Shown: positions 36,439 to 49,615, counted from the first letter of the stretch. The stretch: DNA of 64,000 nucleotides from Argyresthia goedartella (GCA_949825045.1 OX463827.1:3990501-4054500), one strand, 5' to 3'. Numbers and translations are program-made. Notes: a model not told the origin generated them from the sequence alone.

Positions 36439-36885
36439 TAATCCAGTTTTTAAAAAAACAATGTTTTTTATTCGTCATTATGTTATCAGCAAGCAAAAAT
36501 AGTTAGATCCCTACAAACCTTTGACCACTAAATAAGAGCAAATTAGGTATAAGCTTATTTCCATATTTATTTTTAGTTAAATTGTCGCAGGTTCATGCTT
36601 TAATTCAGATTGAAATTATTAACAGTTATATTAATAAAGTAGATATTAAAAATATTAATTAGTTGCTGAAGAGCCAGTCTCTTATAAAAGTATAGACAAT
36701 CATTCGAAATAGTAAGTAACAAAAGTAACGAAGTATATGAAGACAAAAGCTTTAGATAGATATAAAAAGGTATGGCTTATAATTGTAAAAGAAAAGATAT
36801 AGGGTTGGAATGCAATGAATTTCACCATAGGTGAGTCAGGACGTAACGCAAGTGTAGTCAAAGTCAATGCGATTTGATATATCTA
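36439..36885. other. No gene recognised
   Basis: AT-rich spacer before the second copy of MITE family 1. Confidence 0.5.
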
Positions 36886-37256
36886 TGTCACCGTAAAATA
36901 ATCAAAACCGTTAGTTGATAAACTGTTGTAGTTAACCAGACCGACAAGGTTTAGAATTTACGTTTATTTTGTTCTTAAATGTCAACATCACATGAAGACT
37001 ACTCGGGGGCTTCGCTGCGCTCGCCCCCTCTAGTCTTCACCTAAGTGAAGCTACCGCAGTGATTGCCCTGGTGTTTCGTTTGCAATCCAAATTTAAACCA
37101 GTTTACCATTTTACGGTTTTAACCGTTAGTTTATCAACTAATGCGTCGTATAGTAAGCAGTACGCTACAGTTTACTATCTGTCGATTGTTGACCAACTAA
37201 CAAGAAAAAAAAAACGTTGTTTATCAACTAACGTTTTTGACGATCTTACGGTGATG
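36886..37256 (-). mobile_element. MITE family 1, copy 2 (inverted)
   Basis: Starts TGTCACCGTAAAATAATCAA after a TA and ends near CGATCTTACGGTGA. The interior, read on the minus strand, matches copy 1, including a CTTCGCTGCGCTCGCC stretch and GAAGCTACCGCAGTGATTGC. The final CA of the right end is altered. The frame at 37059-37367 crosses this MITE and is not a gene. Confidence 0.82.
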
Positions 37257-38537
37257 TTTAATATTTATGCTTCGGAACGCACCTTTTTTCGTTGCGCGAC
37301 TCGGACCGCGAGTGATCGGAACGGAACTAGCAGCTGTCACTTGTATAGAAACGTGATGACGAGTTAGAGGTTACTTTTTTGCACAGGGCATTCGGGCCTT
37401 GGCTGTATTTTTATTAGTAATAATTGTCTAACACAGGTGTCGGGCCTGGTCGGAGTGTTAATTTGTAATAATCATCACGGAACAATCGTCCAATCGTCAG
37501 GAAATAAGTAGATTCACGTCATCGGAGTGAGTGCTTCATGTTTTGAAGGGACGAAGTGATTCGGGGATCAATTCGTCGCATTCGGACAGTGACCCTTCGT
37601 GTCGGCAAGCAACACGACGGCGACTCTCCCCCCACCCTTGTGCTCCTCATCCCGTGTTCCTGCCTCGAATTGAGCTTTCTAATTCCGGTCCACGGCGTCA
37701 AAAGTCAGTACTCCTGGTGAAAACCAACCCTACCGAGATTCCACGCCCTGTCGGTTAAGGCGTGGAATTTAATCAGGTGACATTTATATAACTCTCTATT
37801 AGACTAAACATTAGGCTATTATTATAGCCTACGAGCTACGAGTTAAGAGAAATAATTATGAATCTTTCTATATCTTTAATAAATAAATAAGAAACTCAAA
37901 AATCAAAAATTACAAAAATTAAGCAAAACTTAACCTGCTCTTTTATGTCTCATTTTATTATTCTAAACTTATAGGCACCCTATTGGGCTGATTTGCGTTG
38001 AAACAATATGATGTTATATTTCTTAAACTACGCAATTAACTCATAATATAAGTAGTACACTATTCTTTGGTAGACATTTCTACAAAAAGATGCACAGAAT
38101 AGTACACGTGTACACTTTGCAAAACTGGAGAAATTATATATTTAGTCAAAGTGTGTGGATTTAGTGACAAACCTAATAACGTAAATTATACGAAAATAAA
38201 CCAACCTAGCAGGATTTATTTTATTTTACAAATTACTATAGAAAACCGCGTGGTCCTTGACGTGCAACGACACTTGTCTGTTTTATTCTTTTACAATTGC
38301 TAAGAATCATTTTTCAATTGATTAAGGAGTTCTACTAATTGCTGCCATACTGCACTTGTCACTCCACTGGCCTAAAGTTTCATGGTAAAAGTAATTCAGA
38401 TGGATGTTTCTAACAACCCCTCACAATATGATCACATGCTTAGAGTTTAACTACGTATAGGCAAATATGATAATTTATGAGCAGGCTATTTCCAAAATCC
38501 AATAGATAGCGCTGTAGAAAACTATCTCCTTTTTCAA
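37257..38537. other. No confident gene
   Basis: A GC-richer plus-strand frame at 37531-37758 (75 codons, ending KTNPTEIPRPVG) may be a remnant of a transposon ORF1 or gag-like frame; I do not recognise it. The rest is AT-rich without signals. Confidence 0.35.
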
Positions 38538-38782
38538 TCATTCAGTTAGTACCTACGAGTATATGCAAACGTCAATCAATCATCGATTCAAGATGAAACA
38601 ATAAAAATGAGTGAAGCCACTAAGACGTAGGTAGGTAAGAAGGTAATAAGACGAGACCGTTTTCTATTAGATTAAAAAAAATACCTGCTCAGAATGTATC
38701 TCATTCAGTTAATACCTACGAGGATATGCTGTAAGCATCAATATAATTCAAGATGAAGCAATCAAAAATGAGTGAAGCCAAT
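38538..38782 (+). repeat. Local duplication, about 80 bp twice
   Basis: CAGTTAGTACCTACGAGTAT ... ATTCAAGATGAAACAAT ... ATGAGTGAAGCCA at 38543-38622 is repeated with changes at 38705-38780 (CAGTTAATACCTACGAGGAT ... ATGAGTGAAGCCA). Confidence 0.75.
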
Positions 38783-39627
38783 ATCGCAAAGGTCCGCATG
38801 AAATTAAGGTAATAAATTTTGATAATAGGTCGTCAGGGCTGAATCCGGTGCGGAAATGTCCCTGGGCGACATAATTAAATTTATCTTTGCCGAAACTGGT
38901 CAGATTTCGAGTACTTAACGTGGTGTGGATCAAATATAATGAGTGTGGCGTTATGAGAGGTTTATATGACACCAGTAAGATCTGGGACAACCCAGATTTA
39001 CCCTAGCGTATAGCATAAGGTATCACTGAATTTTGATTGAACTTTATTACATTTTCTTGAAAGCTAGGACTGAAATATTAAATCAAATTCGTAATTAGAG
39101 ACAACATTCTGAAGTAAAATGAATATTTCCACAGGTTCTAAAGCATCGTGTTTGGCCAAGCGGTCAGCTTAATTGTAAGGATAGGTGAAATGCAACACAA
39201 AGTTGCTCTGATCAAGTCTTTCATAGTGAAAGTAATTCACAATGACGACCCCAACAAGCCATTTAACCCCCTTAGCTGACATGGCTATATGCATGCCACC
39301 ATATTTTCAACCATATGGCGTGGTGTTAAAGTCTGAACCCAATGAAATTTTTGCAAGCTTTTGCCAGCAAGGGGTTAAACTTGACTACACATGTCTGAAT
39401 ATCTGTAGCACATATGTGACTCTCATGCAAACCACGGCATTCTCGATGGAAGCACAAATGACCTTATTATGAATCTGCGCAGCGTTCTCTTTGATAGTAA
39501 TGGTGTTGAAAGGGGCGCCTCCAGATTGGGGTAGATTTTGGTGAGGAATTGTATCAATTGAGGGGTTTTCCTGGATACAATCGCTGCAGAGTATACTTAT
39601 TTGTATACACTTAGGTAAACAGTAAAA
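38783..39627. other. No gene recognised
   Basis: Unassigned. A frame at 39242-39472 (plus) has no known motif. Confidence 0.45.
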
Positions 39628-39745
39628 AAATCCGCTTCTCTACGTTGGGCCACTGTGGTAGAAGAAGGGAGTAGAAACTGCCATAGATTGATTTTTAGAT
39701 CTCTTTTAAAATTAGGTTGTATAATTGTCTGAAAAATATTTCCTG
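39628..39745 (-). mobile_element. E1-type LINE, 3' end only
   Basis: Minus strand reads AAAAGAGATCTAAAAATCAA, TCTATGGCAGTTTCTACTCC, then GTGGCCCAACGTAGAGAAG, the same 3' end as E1 at 24080-24150 and 58515-58590. Strongly 5'-truncated. Confidence 0.75.
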
Positions 39746-41195
39746 TACCAGAAATGCTGTATAACACAATAAAATTAGGGATAACACTTATTTATCCAGA
39801 AGTCGCTGAAGAACTTGAATATCCTATCATTTGTGTGCAATAAAGAAATTATGAAATTGTGGCTCAGTTAGTCAAATAGTGGCAAAGTTATTAATAATTC
39901 GTTTAGGTTAGTTTAGATTTGTTTGATGGTCTAGTTAGTAACAGACTTTCAAAATAATGTCCCTTATAATATAACACCATACATTTAACCACACTACTTA
40001 GACCTTATTGGTTTCATTTTCAATTAATTTATCGCTTCCTTAACTTGTCTTCAAATTGTTGATTGGACCGGGGCTAAATATTCATAAGACATGGCGACGA
40101 TTGGCTCGGCTGAACGAATGCCAAGAAGGCAATATCAATTCTCCATATATCATTGACATTTACGCTTTCATGATTAAATATTAAGTAAATACTTGCAAGT
40201 AGGAGTTGGTATATTTGATTTACGTAAATGTATGTACTACAGGCAAATACTTGGTTACTTTATTTAAACTGCAATAACTGAAAGTATCAACGTAAAAAAA
40301 CACCTCAATATCTACTCAAATCTTTGTCTATTTGAAACATACATGGTAAAGACGCTGTTTCGGCTTCGTTTAGCCAGTAACCCAATACCCCATTCGCACT
40401 GGGAGCTAGCCCATCGCACGTTTATACCCTCATGAATATTTCCCCACCTTTCTATACTTATCATGCAAGGGGAAGTCGGACAGTTCGTCTAATTTGTGTG
40501 CAAATACAACTAACAGACTATTCGACGCTTTCCCTTGCGATAAGATAAGGATACATACATATGTACCGACTGAGATAAATGTGGGGCGATACAAAGTGAC
40601 GTCACGAAGCATTTATCATAAATAAACCATTTGTATACGTCTATTTGTTAGCTTATCAACACTGGAATAGAAAGATGTAGTCAGTATTTGATAGAGGTTA
40701 TACGAATATAAATATACTGTTAAGTAATTAATCACGCAAAAAGGACTGAACGCATTTCTATGAATTTTCACGGGATAGATTATAAACTTGATTAGAATAA
40801 ACATTCGAAGAATATCTTTTGTCTCGGTAAATGACAGTTATAAGTCGAAATATAATCAATCAATGTATTAAATTACACCAATTCACAAGTTCAATTCCAA
40901 TAAAATGCGAATACAATACCATATATTACTCAAAGCGAGTTTCATTTAACCAAAGTGGTAACTGCATGAAGGAAATGTCCCCTTTCCTTTAACAAAAGCG
41001 ACTGAACAATTCAATATCCCTAAAAGAAGGTTGTTGTATACATCAGAGTGTATAGCGGTAACAAACAATAAATCGGTTTCTTTAAGCCGCGGAACCCAAT
41101 GTGTGTGAAATGGTACTATCCTAGGGAGAACACGAAGATAGAACCCTCTGTAAGAACATAAAGGCATTCATGTTGACAAGGAACGTTAAAATACA
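39746..41195. other. No gene recognised
   Basis: AT-rich; frames at 40430-40612, 40616-40804 and 40946-41167 (all minus) are unrecognised. Confidence 0.45.
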
Positions 41196-41590
41196 AACCG
41201 ACCAAATGCGGGTTGGACTCGCGCACCGAGAGTCGCGCATAAATCGCATTTTTTAATTATAGAAGTACAAATTTTCAGTTTTCGGACTTTTAGTTTTATA
41301 TGTTTTCTTTCGCTTGCGATTGTCAAGCAGATTCAAAATCGTGACATAAACGGCGGCATCTTTTGATTGCATTGATCTAGAAGTTAGATTTTTTCACAAC
41401 TTCAAGAGACGACAGACCTGAGAAATCGATATTAATTTAATTTTGATACCTTTACGCGTTCTTGAGAAAAAGAGTCTTGACGGACAAACTGAAAGACGGA
41501 CAACAAAGTAGTCGTATCCTTCCTTCCTTTTTACCCGAATGCAGCGAAGCGGAAAAGAGGAGGGACATGTGTTTGTCATGTATGTATGTA
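41196..41590 (-). repeat. Repeat G-type, divergent copy
   Basis: Begins AACCGACCAAATGCGGGTTG GACTCGCGCACCGAGAG, the reverse complement of the G repeat's 3' end, and continues as divergent sequence to a GTATGTATGTATGTATG microsatellite at 41579-41597. Confidence 0.55.
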
Positions 41591-41597
41591 TGTATGT

Positions 41598-42210
41598 CTG
41601 TTAATGTGTCCCCTCGTGACTTCTTAACGGCTTAACCGATTTTGAATGATCGGATAAAGGTTGAGATTTTGTGTGCTCTGATGATAAAATTTTCAAGACC
41701 CTCGAGTGGGGTATCAAAATAAAAGAGCTGAAAAGGTGAGTACGGATATATTTACTAAACTTGCACAAATACGCCTTAGTTCAAACTAATCATTTATAGA
41801 TTTTTCGTAATGTTATACTTAAAAGCAGGAAATTAATGGCGTAATTAGATAAACCAATGACCCGACTGCGCCTGACTGCGGTACTAGTGTACCAAAAAAG
41901 CACAAAACCGGCAGATATGACTTGACGTAATTATTATAGTAGGTAAACAAGTATCCCTAATTAACTGTTAAGATTGGCTGAATAAACTTGGTGTAAAAAA
42001 GATTATAACTTGTGAAAATAGTGTATACATAGAAGCTATCTACACCGAAAAATAATAAAGAACAACAAAAAAAACAACAAACGAACGAAGAAACTTCAAT
42101 AACCACAGAATATCGAAACAGCTATAGCCGTAGTCATTCCTTTGTAACACTAGACCAACATTTTAAATTATTATAGCAAAATCTCCAAAGTCTGTATAAT
42201 AAACAATACA
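41598..42210. other. No gene recognised
   Basis: The first part (CTTAACGGCTTAACCGATTT, then GGGGTATCAAAATAAAAGAG) has the look of an interspersed repeat. No coding frame is supported. Confidence 0.4.
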
Positions 42211-45055
42211 TATTGGAAAGCTTTATCGATTGGAACTCGACTTAAAGCCCTATTTATCTTGGAATCATGGCTAACCCAACATAAACAGGACCTGATATCT
42301 ATCAACTGTTATAAAATCGCAGCTTCCTTTTGTCGAGAGAAACGAATAGGAGGCGGTGTCTGTATCCTTCTGCAAGACCAAATTGAGAGCGAAGATATAC
42401 AACATATCAGCAAATTTTCTACAGTATATGTGATAGAAGCAGGTGTGACTTATCTGCCCAAAGAAAATATTGTATTAGTGACATATAATGCAATACAAGA
42501 GAGGAAAACATATTCTATGACAGCTTAAAATTAATATTAAAATTCATAAAGAAGAAATATTCTAAAGCTAAGGTAATATCAGGCGGAGACTTGAACATAA
42601 ACATCCCTCAAAAAAGTCTTGAAAATAATAAATTCCTAGAATTTATGTCGGAATTCATGCTAACACAACATATAAAGGAACCCGCAAATATTACTCCAAC
42701 GGCCTAGATTTTGAAAATAATGAACATAAACTTCGATGATAAAACAATATTTACATCAGTCGAAGATTACGTCTTTACGAATCACCTATCTACACTCTAC
42801 ATGAAAAATTCCCAGTATTACGCGAAAGTCGACATGGTTTGCAATGAAGAGAATATTTAATGATAAAAATATAGACTTATTTAAAAAAATAATACTAAAA
42901 TTGATTGTAATAACATACTGAAAGAAAATAATACTGTAAATGAAAATTATAATTTACTTCATGACACACTTATAAAAACATTAAATAAATGTATACCTAA
43001 AAGAAAAATAAAAATAAAAAACAAGTTAAGAAAATATTGGCTTGCGACAGGTAACTATTAAACTATCCAGCAAAAATAAATTATTTTTAAAATCAATAAC
43101 AGTAAAATCAAAGAATAAAACACTTACTGATTATTTTAGGAAATGTCAAAAAACTACTGAGGAAAACCATTATCACATATAAAAGACTATACTATAAAAA
43201 CAGAATTGAAAATCTGGTAATGTAATAAAAACTATGTGGATTATAATAAATGAACGAAGAAATAAAAAACAACGAAAGAAAAGAAAAATTTCGAACTGAA
43301 AATTAACAACTCTATAATTAATGATCCAAAACAGATTACGAGTATTTTTAACCACAACTTTGCGTCTATAGGAGAGGAGAGTGCATTTCAAACCTCGCCA
43401 AATGCTAGCAGCAATAAGCCACAGGGCCGCCCGCCACTCTATCCCTCCGAAAATACAATATTTCTTAGCCCGGTACAACGAAGTATTCACTATTCTAAAA
43501 AATCTTAAGAACAAAAAAGTTGCGGAGTAGGCAAGATTTCAAATAGTCTACTTAAAACATGGTCAGAACAATTGACATTACCTTTTTTACATATTAACCA
43601 ATCATTTCATGAAAGTGTTTTCCCCGACCTACTCTAAATATCCTTAATAAACCCAAACATAAGAAACATTGCAAATACGATCACAGTAACTATCGCCCTA
43701 TTGTTATCTTACCCTTTGCCTCATTTTTTTAAAAGCTATGTGTAACAAATTGTTCGCCTTCTGTGAAAAATATAAACTTTTTTATTTGATAACTCCCAAA
43801 ATGGTTTCCGGAAGAACAGATCGACTTCTTTAGCTATTTATAAATATAAAAAAGAGACCCTTAAAATTGATCAATGATAAAAAATACGCAATAGGTATAT
43901 TTCTTGACATGAGGAAGGCATATGATAAAGTTCAAATTCAGATATTATTAGATAATCTCTACGGCATGGGAATATGTGGCGTAGCACTCAAATGGCTTAC
44001 ACCATAGTTAAAAAAACAGACAACAAATTTAAGAAATAGAACATTTTGATCATAAAAACGCAGAAATAACAAACATCCAATCTGGCCGTACATCAGTAAA
44101 CGCAAAAATCCCATAAAGAAGCGTAATAGGCTGCTTTTTATTTCTGATCTACATAAACGATCTCCCCAAAATAATGAACGAACCATATATATTATTCGCG
44201 GTCCATATTTCTATACTTACACCATGCCAAAATAATAACAATATAAATGATAATCTGTACTCTATCCTTGACAAAACTGATAAATGGCTACGTGACCATA
44301 ACCTAGAGATAAACATAAGACAAAAATGATGACATTAACATGGAATCAGTTAACGAATTAATCGGCTTGAATATTGACCATCATATTGATTTGGAAAATC
44401 ATATAAATAAACTGAAACTAAAATTATCACGTTTTGCGTATGCACTTCGGGATGTCAAAATATCTACGGATTTAAAACCTCACTAGTCACGTATTATGCC
44501 TATGCATACTCTTGGTTAAATGGAAATTGCAAGGATGTACCGTCGCTTTTAACCCTTCAAAAAAGACTCATAAGGATATTGGTCAACGTAAAATCGACTG
44601 ATAGTTCTAAGCCTTACTTTAAACAACACTAAATCATTCCCTTACCATGTATTTATATACTCGAAATACGTAAATTTATTCGAAAATACTCTGGATTCAA
44701 CACCAGACGCGACAATATGCCATCCAACAATTATAATTATTATTAAAGTAATTATGCGAAGTACTTCTTTTTTATAAATATGTAATCGCAATTGTGTATA
44801 ACGGGAAGAAACTGTCTGCCAAGACACAGGTTACCCTAATTTGGGAGACAGGGAAACCCTTCTGCTAAGAACTTGTTTATTGAAATAAAAGTATTTTTAC
44901 TTTTCTTGCAACCGTTTGCTAAGACCTACACGAAAAAACAAGTTAATATTACCCATTTCCAACTTAGTAATGACGGATGTATGTAATGACGGATCTAAGT
45001 GATGTAACAACATCCTATGGAAATAAATGATTTTTGATTTGATTTGATTTGATTT
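42211..45055 (+). mobile_element. Non-LTR retrotransposon E4, degenerate
   Basis: A decayed LINE broken by many stops and frameshifts. The 5' part (42259-42720) reads like an APE-type endonuclease: ESWL, GGGVCILL, then GGDLNIN. The RT part includes YRPIVILPF (about 43690), NGFRKNRSTS-like sequence (about 43800), IFLDMRKAYDKVQ (about 43900), a degraded GS(V)IG box and INDLPKIMNEPYILFAVH near 44155-44205, where the FADD catalytic box has become FAVH. The C-terminal part includes DKWLRDHNLEI. It ends in an (ATTTG)n tail at 45028-45055. Dead; Jockey/CR1-type. Confidence 0.82.
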
Positions 45056-46317
45056 GAGTAATGTCAATAAAAATAAATAATAATCTGCCAGAAACTCTAT
45101 TAAATGAACCGAAAGATAATATATTTATGCATAAATGAAAACAAATGTTGTACAATAAATGATATTATACAGTTAATGAGTACTTAAATGACAAATTTAA
45201 ATAGACAATAAATTCATTTCTAGGATTATTTTTCATGACTTATAAAAATATAATACTTAATTATAAATTAACAAACTTTGTTTCCCTCTCTTCCACTGCA
45301 ATGCCTTTTTTAAAAGATCCTTATATAGCACATGTATCCTTATGATCCTATGTAACATACATTATATGGAATGCAATAAATATCCAAAATGACGCAACAT
45401 ACACATAAATGGGCTGAACTAACTTATGTGCAGTATATCAGGTCAATATGTTAGTTATGTTTATCCTGACAAATATATTTGTTTCTGACTTTAGGCAGAC
45501 AAAAGATAGTTATCTTGCTAACAATTGTAAAATAAATCTTTGCAATAATTTAATTTATTATATGACCTTTAACAAATTATGTCTTTTAACATAAATAATT
45601 ACAAAATTGGCAGTTGTCACAATACAAAGAGTGCTCATAGGGGTAGTTCTTTAAGCTTAGAAAAATATATAAGGTAAAGCTAAAAAGAATATTCTTGCAC
45701 ATATTGTAGAAAGACAAATCCCACCAAAAACATGTTCATGTAAAATGTTGCCAAGACCAGACCAAATGGCTCATTGTCAAAAAGTTATCAGATCTCAGGA
45801 AGAGCCACAGAGCTAAATCTACATGCCCTAACTCTTCAAGCACTTACTTCACAAACTCTACAAATTAGTCAAAATATGTGGATTGGCCGTTTTGCTACCG
45901 TCACATGGGTGTAAGGTGAAAATTTTATTTACTGTTAATTACTTTTCTGTAATACAATAAATACTTGTAGTAACGAGTATAGTTCTTCTAGGTTGTACGA
46001 ATACACATTTTTTTTTTACAAAATGCATTTTTACTTTAACCTATTCATTCATTTTCAAATCATTCAATCCGTTCTTGAAGTAACGAGATTTGTTCATTCA
46101 ATCCGTTCTTGTAGTAACGAGTTTCTTATAGGTATAAATAAACAAATCTTTTTCATTTTTACAACATCTGGGAGCACGGAATCCCCCCGCCAAGACGATC
46201 CAAGCGAACGGCAAGGGCATTACTAATTTTTCTCGAAGCGCTTCGTCGTTTTTTTGAACCCTCATAAGTTGGGTTTGGAATATACCAGATAAACAAAATT
46301 CTCGGGATATGATATCA
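45056..46317. other. No gene recognised
   Basis: Very AT-rich. The string CATTCAATCCGTTCTTG..GTAACGAG occurs twice, near 46063 and 46096, a short tandem duplication. Confidence 0.45.
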
Positions 46318-47062
46318 ATAGTAGACCCTTTTTTGTGGCCGTTAAGTATCCCACTACTGGGCAAAGGCCTCCCCATGTTGCAACCACAATTTTCTATCCT
46401 GGGCCGTGTCCGTTCACCCTGGCAGAAACTTAACGAGATCGTCCCGCCATTTCCGTCTCGGCCTGCCCCTACGCCGGCGTCCGTCTTGTGGCACCCAGTC
46501 AATGACAATGTTCATCCATCTGTCTGGGTGCATGCGACAGACATGGCCGGCACAGACCCATTTCAGCTTGTCGATCTGCACACCTAAGTTAACAATGCCA
46601 GTCATGGAGCGCAGGTTCGTGGTCCTGACATGATGCGTCGAAGGTCGCTGGCAAACCTTGAGTTTGGACTTCTGGAGTTTGGTCAGAGATCAAGTCTGAG
46701 CACCGTAGGTTAGGATAGGCAGGATACACATATCGACGAGTTTACGTTTTAAAGTTACAGGAAGGGTACCCTTCATCAGTTCCTTCATGGACCAGCAGCT
46801 CTTCCAGGCATTTAAGACTCTTCTCTCAATTTCCTTATCTTGCCTGTTTTCGAAGGACGCTATATGGCCCAAGTAGGTACACTCGTCGACATAATTTTTT
46901 TCCTGCTCATCTAGTCTAGTAAGTCTTCTTTCGCCGACATTAATGCCCTTGTCTGCCCATGAGACCGCCAGCTTCTTGAACACATCTTCTAGGGTGCAGG
47001 TGAAGAGTTTCGGAGACAATTGGTCTCCCTGTTTCACTCCCCGGTCTACGGAGAACGATGGT
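46318..47062 (-). mobile_element. RTE-type LINE fragment, copy 1
   Basis: On the minus strand an RT piece starts KQGDQLSPKLFTCTLEDVF (ORF 46690-47037), followed by a gap where the catalytic box should be, then ECTYLGH, RRVLNAWKSCWSMKELMKGT and LPILTYGAQT. A second frame (46414-46605) has KLKWVCAGHVCRM, DRWMN and GRRRRGRPRRKWRDDL, the RTE-clade C-terminus. Its 3' end contains GGCCTTTGCCCAGTAGTGGG, also typical of moth RTE elements. Internally deleted and dead. Confidence 0.85.
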
Positions 47063-47214
47063 CCAGCCTAATACAGTTTTATATCTGCAGTACTGTTATG
47101 ATAATGTGTCTCTAAAATTTGGATGTTTTATTCCTTATTGTTTATTCCTGAATATTCTTTATAATATTATTGTATATTGTATTTTTATTTAATATTGTAT
47201 CAGTTAAACAGAAC

Positions 47215-47330
47215 CAATTTTTAAAACATATTTAAAATCAATCTGTGGGAGTTTCTTAGTCATGCTCTCCAATAGTGGTCCAAAGTAGAGAAGAGGCAAA
47301 AAATTACAGTATGTAATGAATACATTTTTA
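47215..47330 (+). mobile_element. E1-type LINE, 3' end only
   Basis: AATCAATCTGTGGGAGTTTC ... AGTGGTCCAAAGTAGAGAAG matches the E1 3' end. 5'-truncated. Confidence 0.72.
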
Positions 47331-47334
47331 TTTT

Positions 47335-47480
47335 GAGTTCAGTGTTAAATTATATTAAATTTAAATGCAGGCGGGAACGATCAAATCTAAGTGAGTTCCG
47401 CTTGCGATTTTTACGAATTGCAATAAGTTTTATCTGCATTTTTGTGCTTTTTAGTGTATAGCAGTCGGGTTTTTGTTTTT
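47335..47480 (+). repeat. Dispersed repeat M, copy 1
   Basis: AAATTATATTAAATTTAAAT, then TTTGTGCTTTTTAGTGTATAGCAG-like and a T run, resembles 60005-60280 on the same strand. It adjoins the LINE ORF1-like frame on the minus strand and may be that element's 5' region. Confidence 0.5.
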
Positions 47481-47720
47481 TTTTCTTACGTCATTTATTC
47501 CTTCTAAGGTACGGTACTCGTATATTTCGTATATATTTATTGCACATAAAACGACATAAGATATGAGATCCTTGAAGTCCCTGAACTCACGTGCCAAATT
47601 GGTGATGCTCACGGGTCCAGTAGCAAGCGTGGCGGATTGTAGCTTCTGGTCATGCCTCCCCATCTGCTCAGTAAATGTGGCAGCCAGCTTTTCCATGTTC
47701 TTGTGTATCTCCGCATGCAT
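47451..47720 (-). pseudogene. LINE ORF1-like fragment
   Basis: Minus frame with MEKLAATFTEQM, then LAREFRDFKDLISYVVLCAI. The pattern of an amphipathic leader followed by an EFxxFK...L segment resembles the coiled-coil ORF1 proteins of lepidopteran non-LTR elements. Only a fragment; no zinc knuckles seen. Confidence 0.4.
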
Positions 47721-48009
47721 AGGTCCATATTGAAGTGTTGGTGATTTTAGAAAAATTATGAGGAAGAGAGTGAATTTAGTTTGATTTGGTTATTTGGGAG
47801 TCCAGGTCAGTGAGTTTATAAAATTATGTACATAAAATTTTGATTAAATAATTAAAATTTGATATTAAAGTGCAGAGCAAAATTATAAGATGTGCACTTT
47901 CAGACTACCCTCTGTCATCCCCCTTTTCTTAATTCAGAAACCACCGTAAAATTGTAATGTTGACAAGCGATACTAGTATATCCTCCGGGAGCTTTACCGA
48001 AATGTAACT
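47721..48009. other. No gene recognised
   Basis: Short AT-rich spacer between LINE fragments. Confidence 0.5.
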
Positions 48010-48610
48010 TTCCAAGTACGGATGCATAGGCTCTCTGACTTCGTGCCAATCCAGCGAGGTGTGGGCCAAGGGGGCACAATCTCACCAAAGTTATTTACTG
48101 GTGTTCTCGAAGATATGCTGAAGACACTCGACTGGGAGGACAAAGGTTTTAATATCTACGGCCGATGTTTATCACATCTTCGCTTTGCTGACGACCTTTT
48201 CCTTCTAGACGAGAACGTTGTGGATCTTCAGAGAATGCTCGAAAAAAAACTTCTCTTAGGGTTGGCCTGGGGATGAACGTGTCCAAAACCAAGATTATGT
48301 TCAATCTTGAGGGTCCTCACCCAACGTGATCGTAGGTAACAAATGTCGTAGATGTGGGTATGCGAATCACAAGGGTAAAGTAGAAATGGGCGGGACACTT
48401 GGGTAGGAAGGACGACGGCAGATGGACCAAGGCGGTGACGGAATGGTGGCTAAAGGATGCGCGTAGACCAAGAGGCAGATCATACGACCATCGCCAAAAC
48501 TGCCGGGCCTTAGTGGATCAGGTTGGCTCAGGACCGCAATAAATGTTGTAATAAAGAGGAGGCCTTTACTCAATAGTGGGTGAAGGACGCTGAATAGATA
48601 GATAGATAAA
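48010..48610 (+). mobile_element. RTE-type LINE fragment, copy 2
   Basis: RT motif GVGQGGTISPKLFTGVLEDM, then a preserved catalytic HLRFADDLFLLDENV (FADD at 48185-48196). A frameshift near 48250 precedes MNVSKTKIM; the C-terminus appears as KWAGHLGRKDDGRWTKAV. It ends with a (GATA)n tail at 48591-48608, the kind of short-repeat tail RTE elements have. It is diverged from copy 1, so a different subfamily. Confidence 0.86.
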
Positions 48611-48881
48611 ACCGCCGCAAAGATCTGTCTGTTGATTTTACTTACGTATCAATTGAATAAGAAAGGAATCAAAATACAAAGGGTCAAATATGTATGGTAC
48701 AACGTGCTACTTCTTATACACAGCGTAAAGTGCATTCGTGCATGACCGATTGTTGTGTGTCCGTTCGAATTCTTTTGCCAATTGTGACAGATTTCAAACA
48801 AAAGGTTGTCCTTTGATACGAAGAACCCAGGGATGAATGGAAAATTAGTCGAGACTCGAAATGTAAAAGGGAAATATTTGC

Positions 48882-49136
48882 GACGACCCGGATGGCCGAG
48901 TCGGCAGTTACCCTGCCTACGAAGCCGTGGGTCCCGGGCTCGAGTCCCGGTGGGGGCAATTATTTGTTTGATGAGAACGGATGTTTGTACCCTAGTCATG
49001 GTTGTATATCTATCTAAGTATAATATTTCTCTATATAAGTATGTGCATCGCTGTCCAGTACCCAAGATACAGGGAATCCTAGTTTCGGGCTAGATCAATG
49101 TGTAAATAGTGTGCAAAGTATTACTATTATAATTAT
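48882..49136 (+). mobile_element. Family A SINE, copy 4
   Basis: Full-length: GACGACCCGGATGGCCGAGT, B box GGCTCGAGTCC (one change from the consensus GGTTCGAGTCC), the usual body and an interrupted ATT tail. Confidence 0.88.
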
Positions 49137-49169
49137 TGGGGGAAAATGTTAGTTCTATAAATTAAATTG

Positions 49170-49465
49170 AAACATGGAGAAGTCAAACGGATGTTCAGAG
49201 TTGTTTGTTAGTGGTAAGATTCTACAAAAAACAAATCATCATCAAAAAATAAATGAAAAAATTCTAAAGGGGAGGCCGTTGATCACGTCCGAAGGAAATA
49301 CTTGGTTCCTACAGCCCTCCACGTCCAACCGGGTAGTGCTAAGGAGCAACAAATAATTCTCAAGACTCTAATTTCCAACTTGTCGATAGAGAACCTGACT
49401 AAATTGTGATCTTTCAAAGACACATGACACTGGCAAAATTAACCTCAAATTAAAAGAAGAAGAAC
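49170..49465 (+). repeat. Dispersed repeat N, copy 1
   Basis: CACGTCCGAAGGAAATACTT, CCGGGTAGTGCTAAGGAGCA and CTCTAATTTCCA are found in the same order, reverse complemented, at 55135-55345. Class unknown. Confidence 0.7.
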
Positions 49466-49615
49466 ATTCTAAAACCAGTTTTAAAAAAGGTACTCGTATA
49501 TCTTGTTTTCATAGTCTGGGGATCTTATTCGATAAACTTGTACGGAATTTAAAATCCATAACGCGCCATATTTGATAATTTTGTTGTTGATGTCATAAAT
49601 CAATATAAACGACTA

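Noticed and set aside
39147..39190. tRNA-like TGGCCAAGCGGTCAGC segment
   Set aside because: An A-box-like piece only; no B box, acceptor stem or anticodon arm follows.
46309..46633. Plus-strand frames across 46309-46633
   Set aside because: Antisense to the RTE C-terminus.
48806..49093. 95-codon frame across a SINE
   Set aside because: It reads through the SINE head and body; not a gene.
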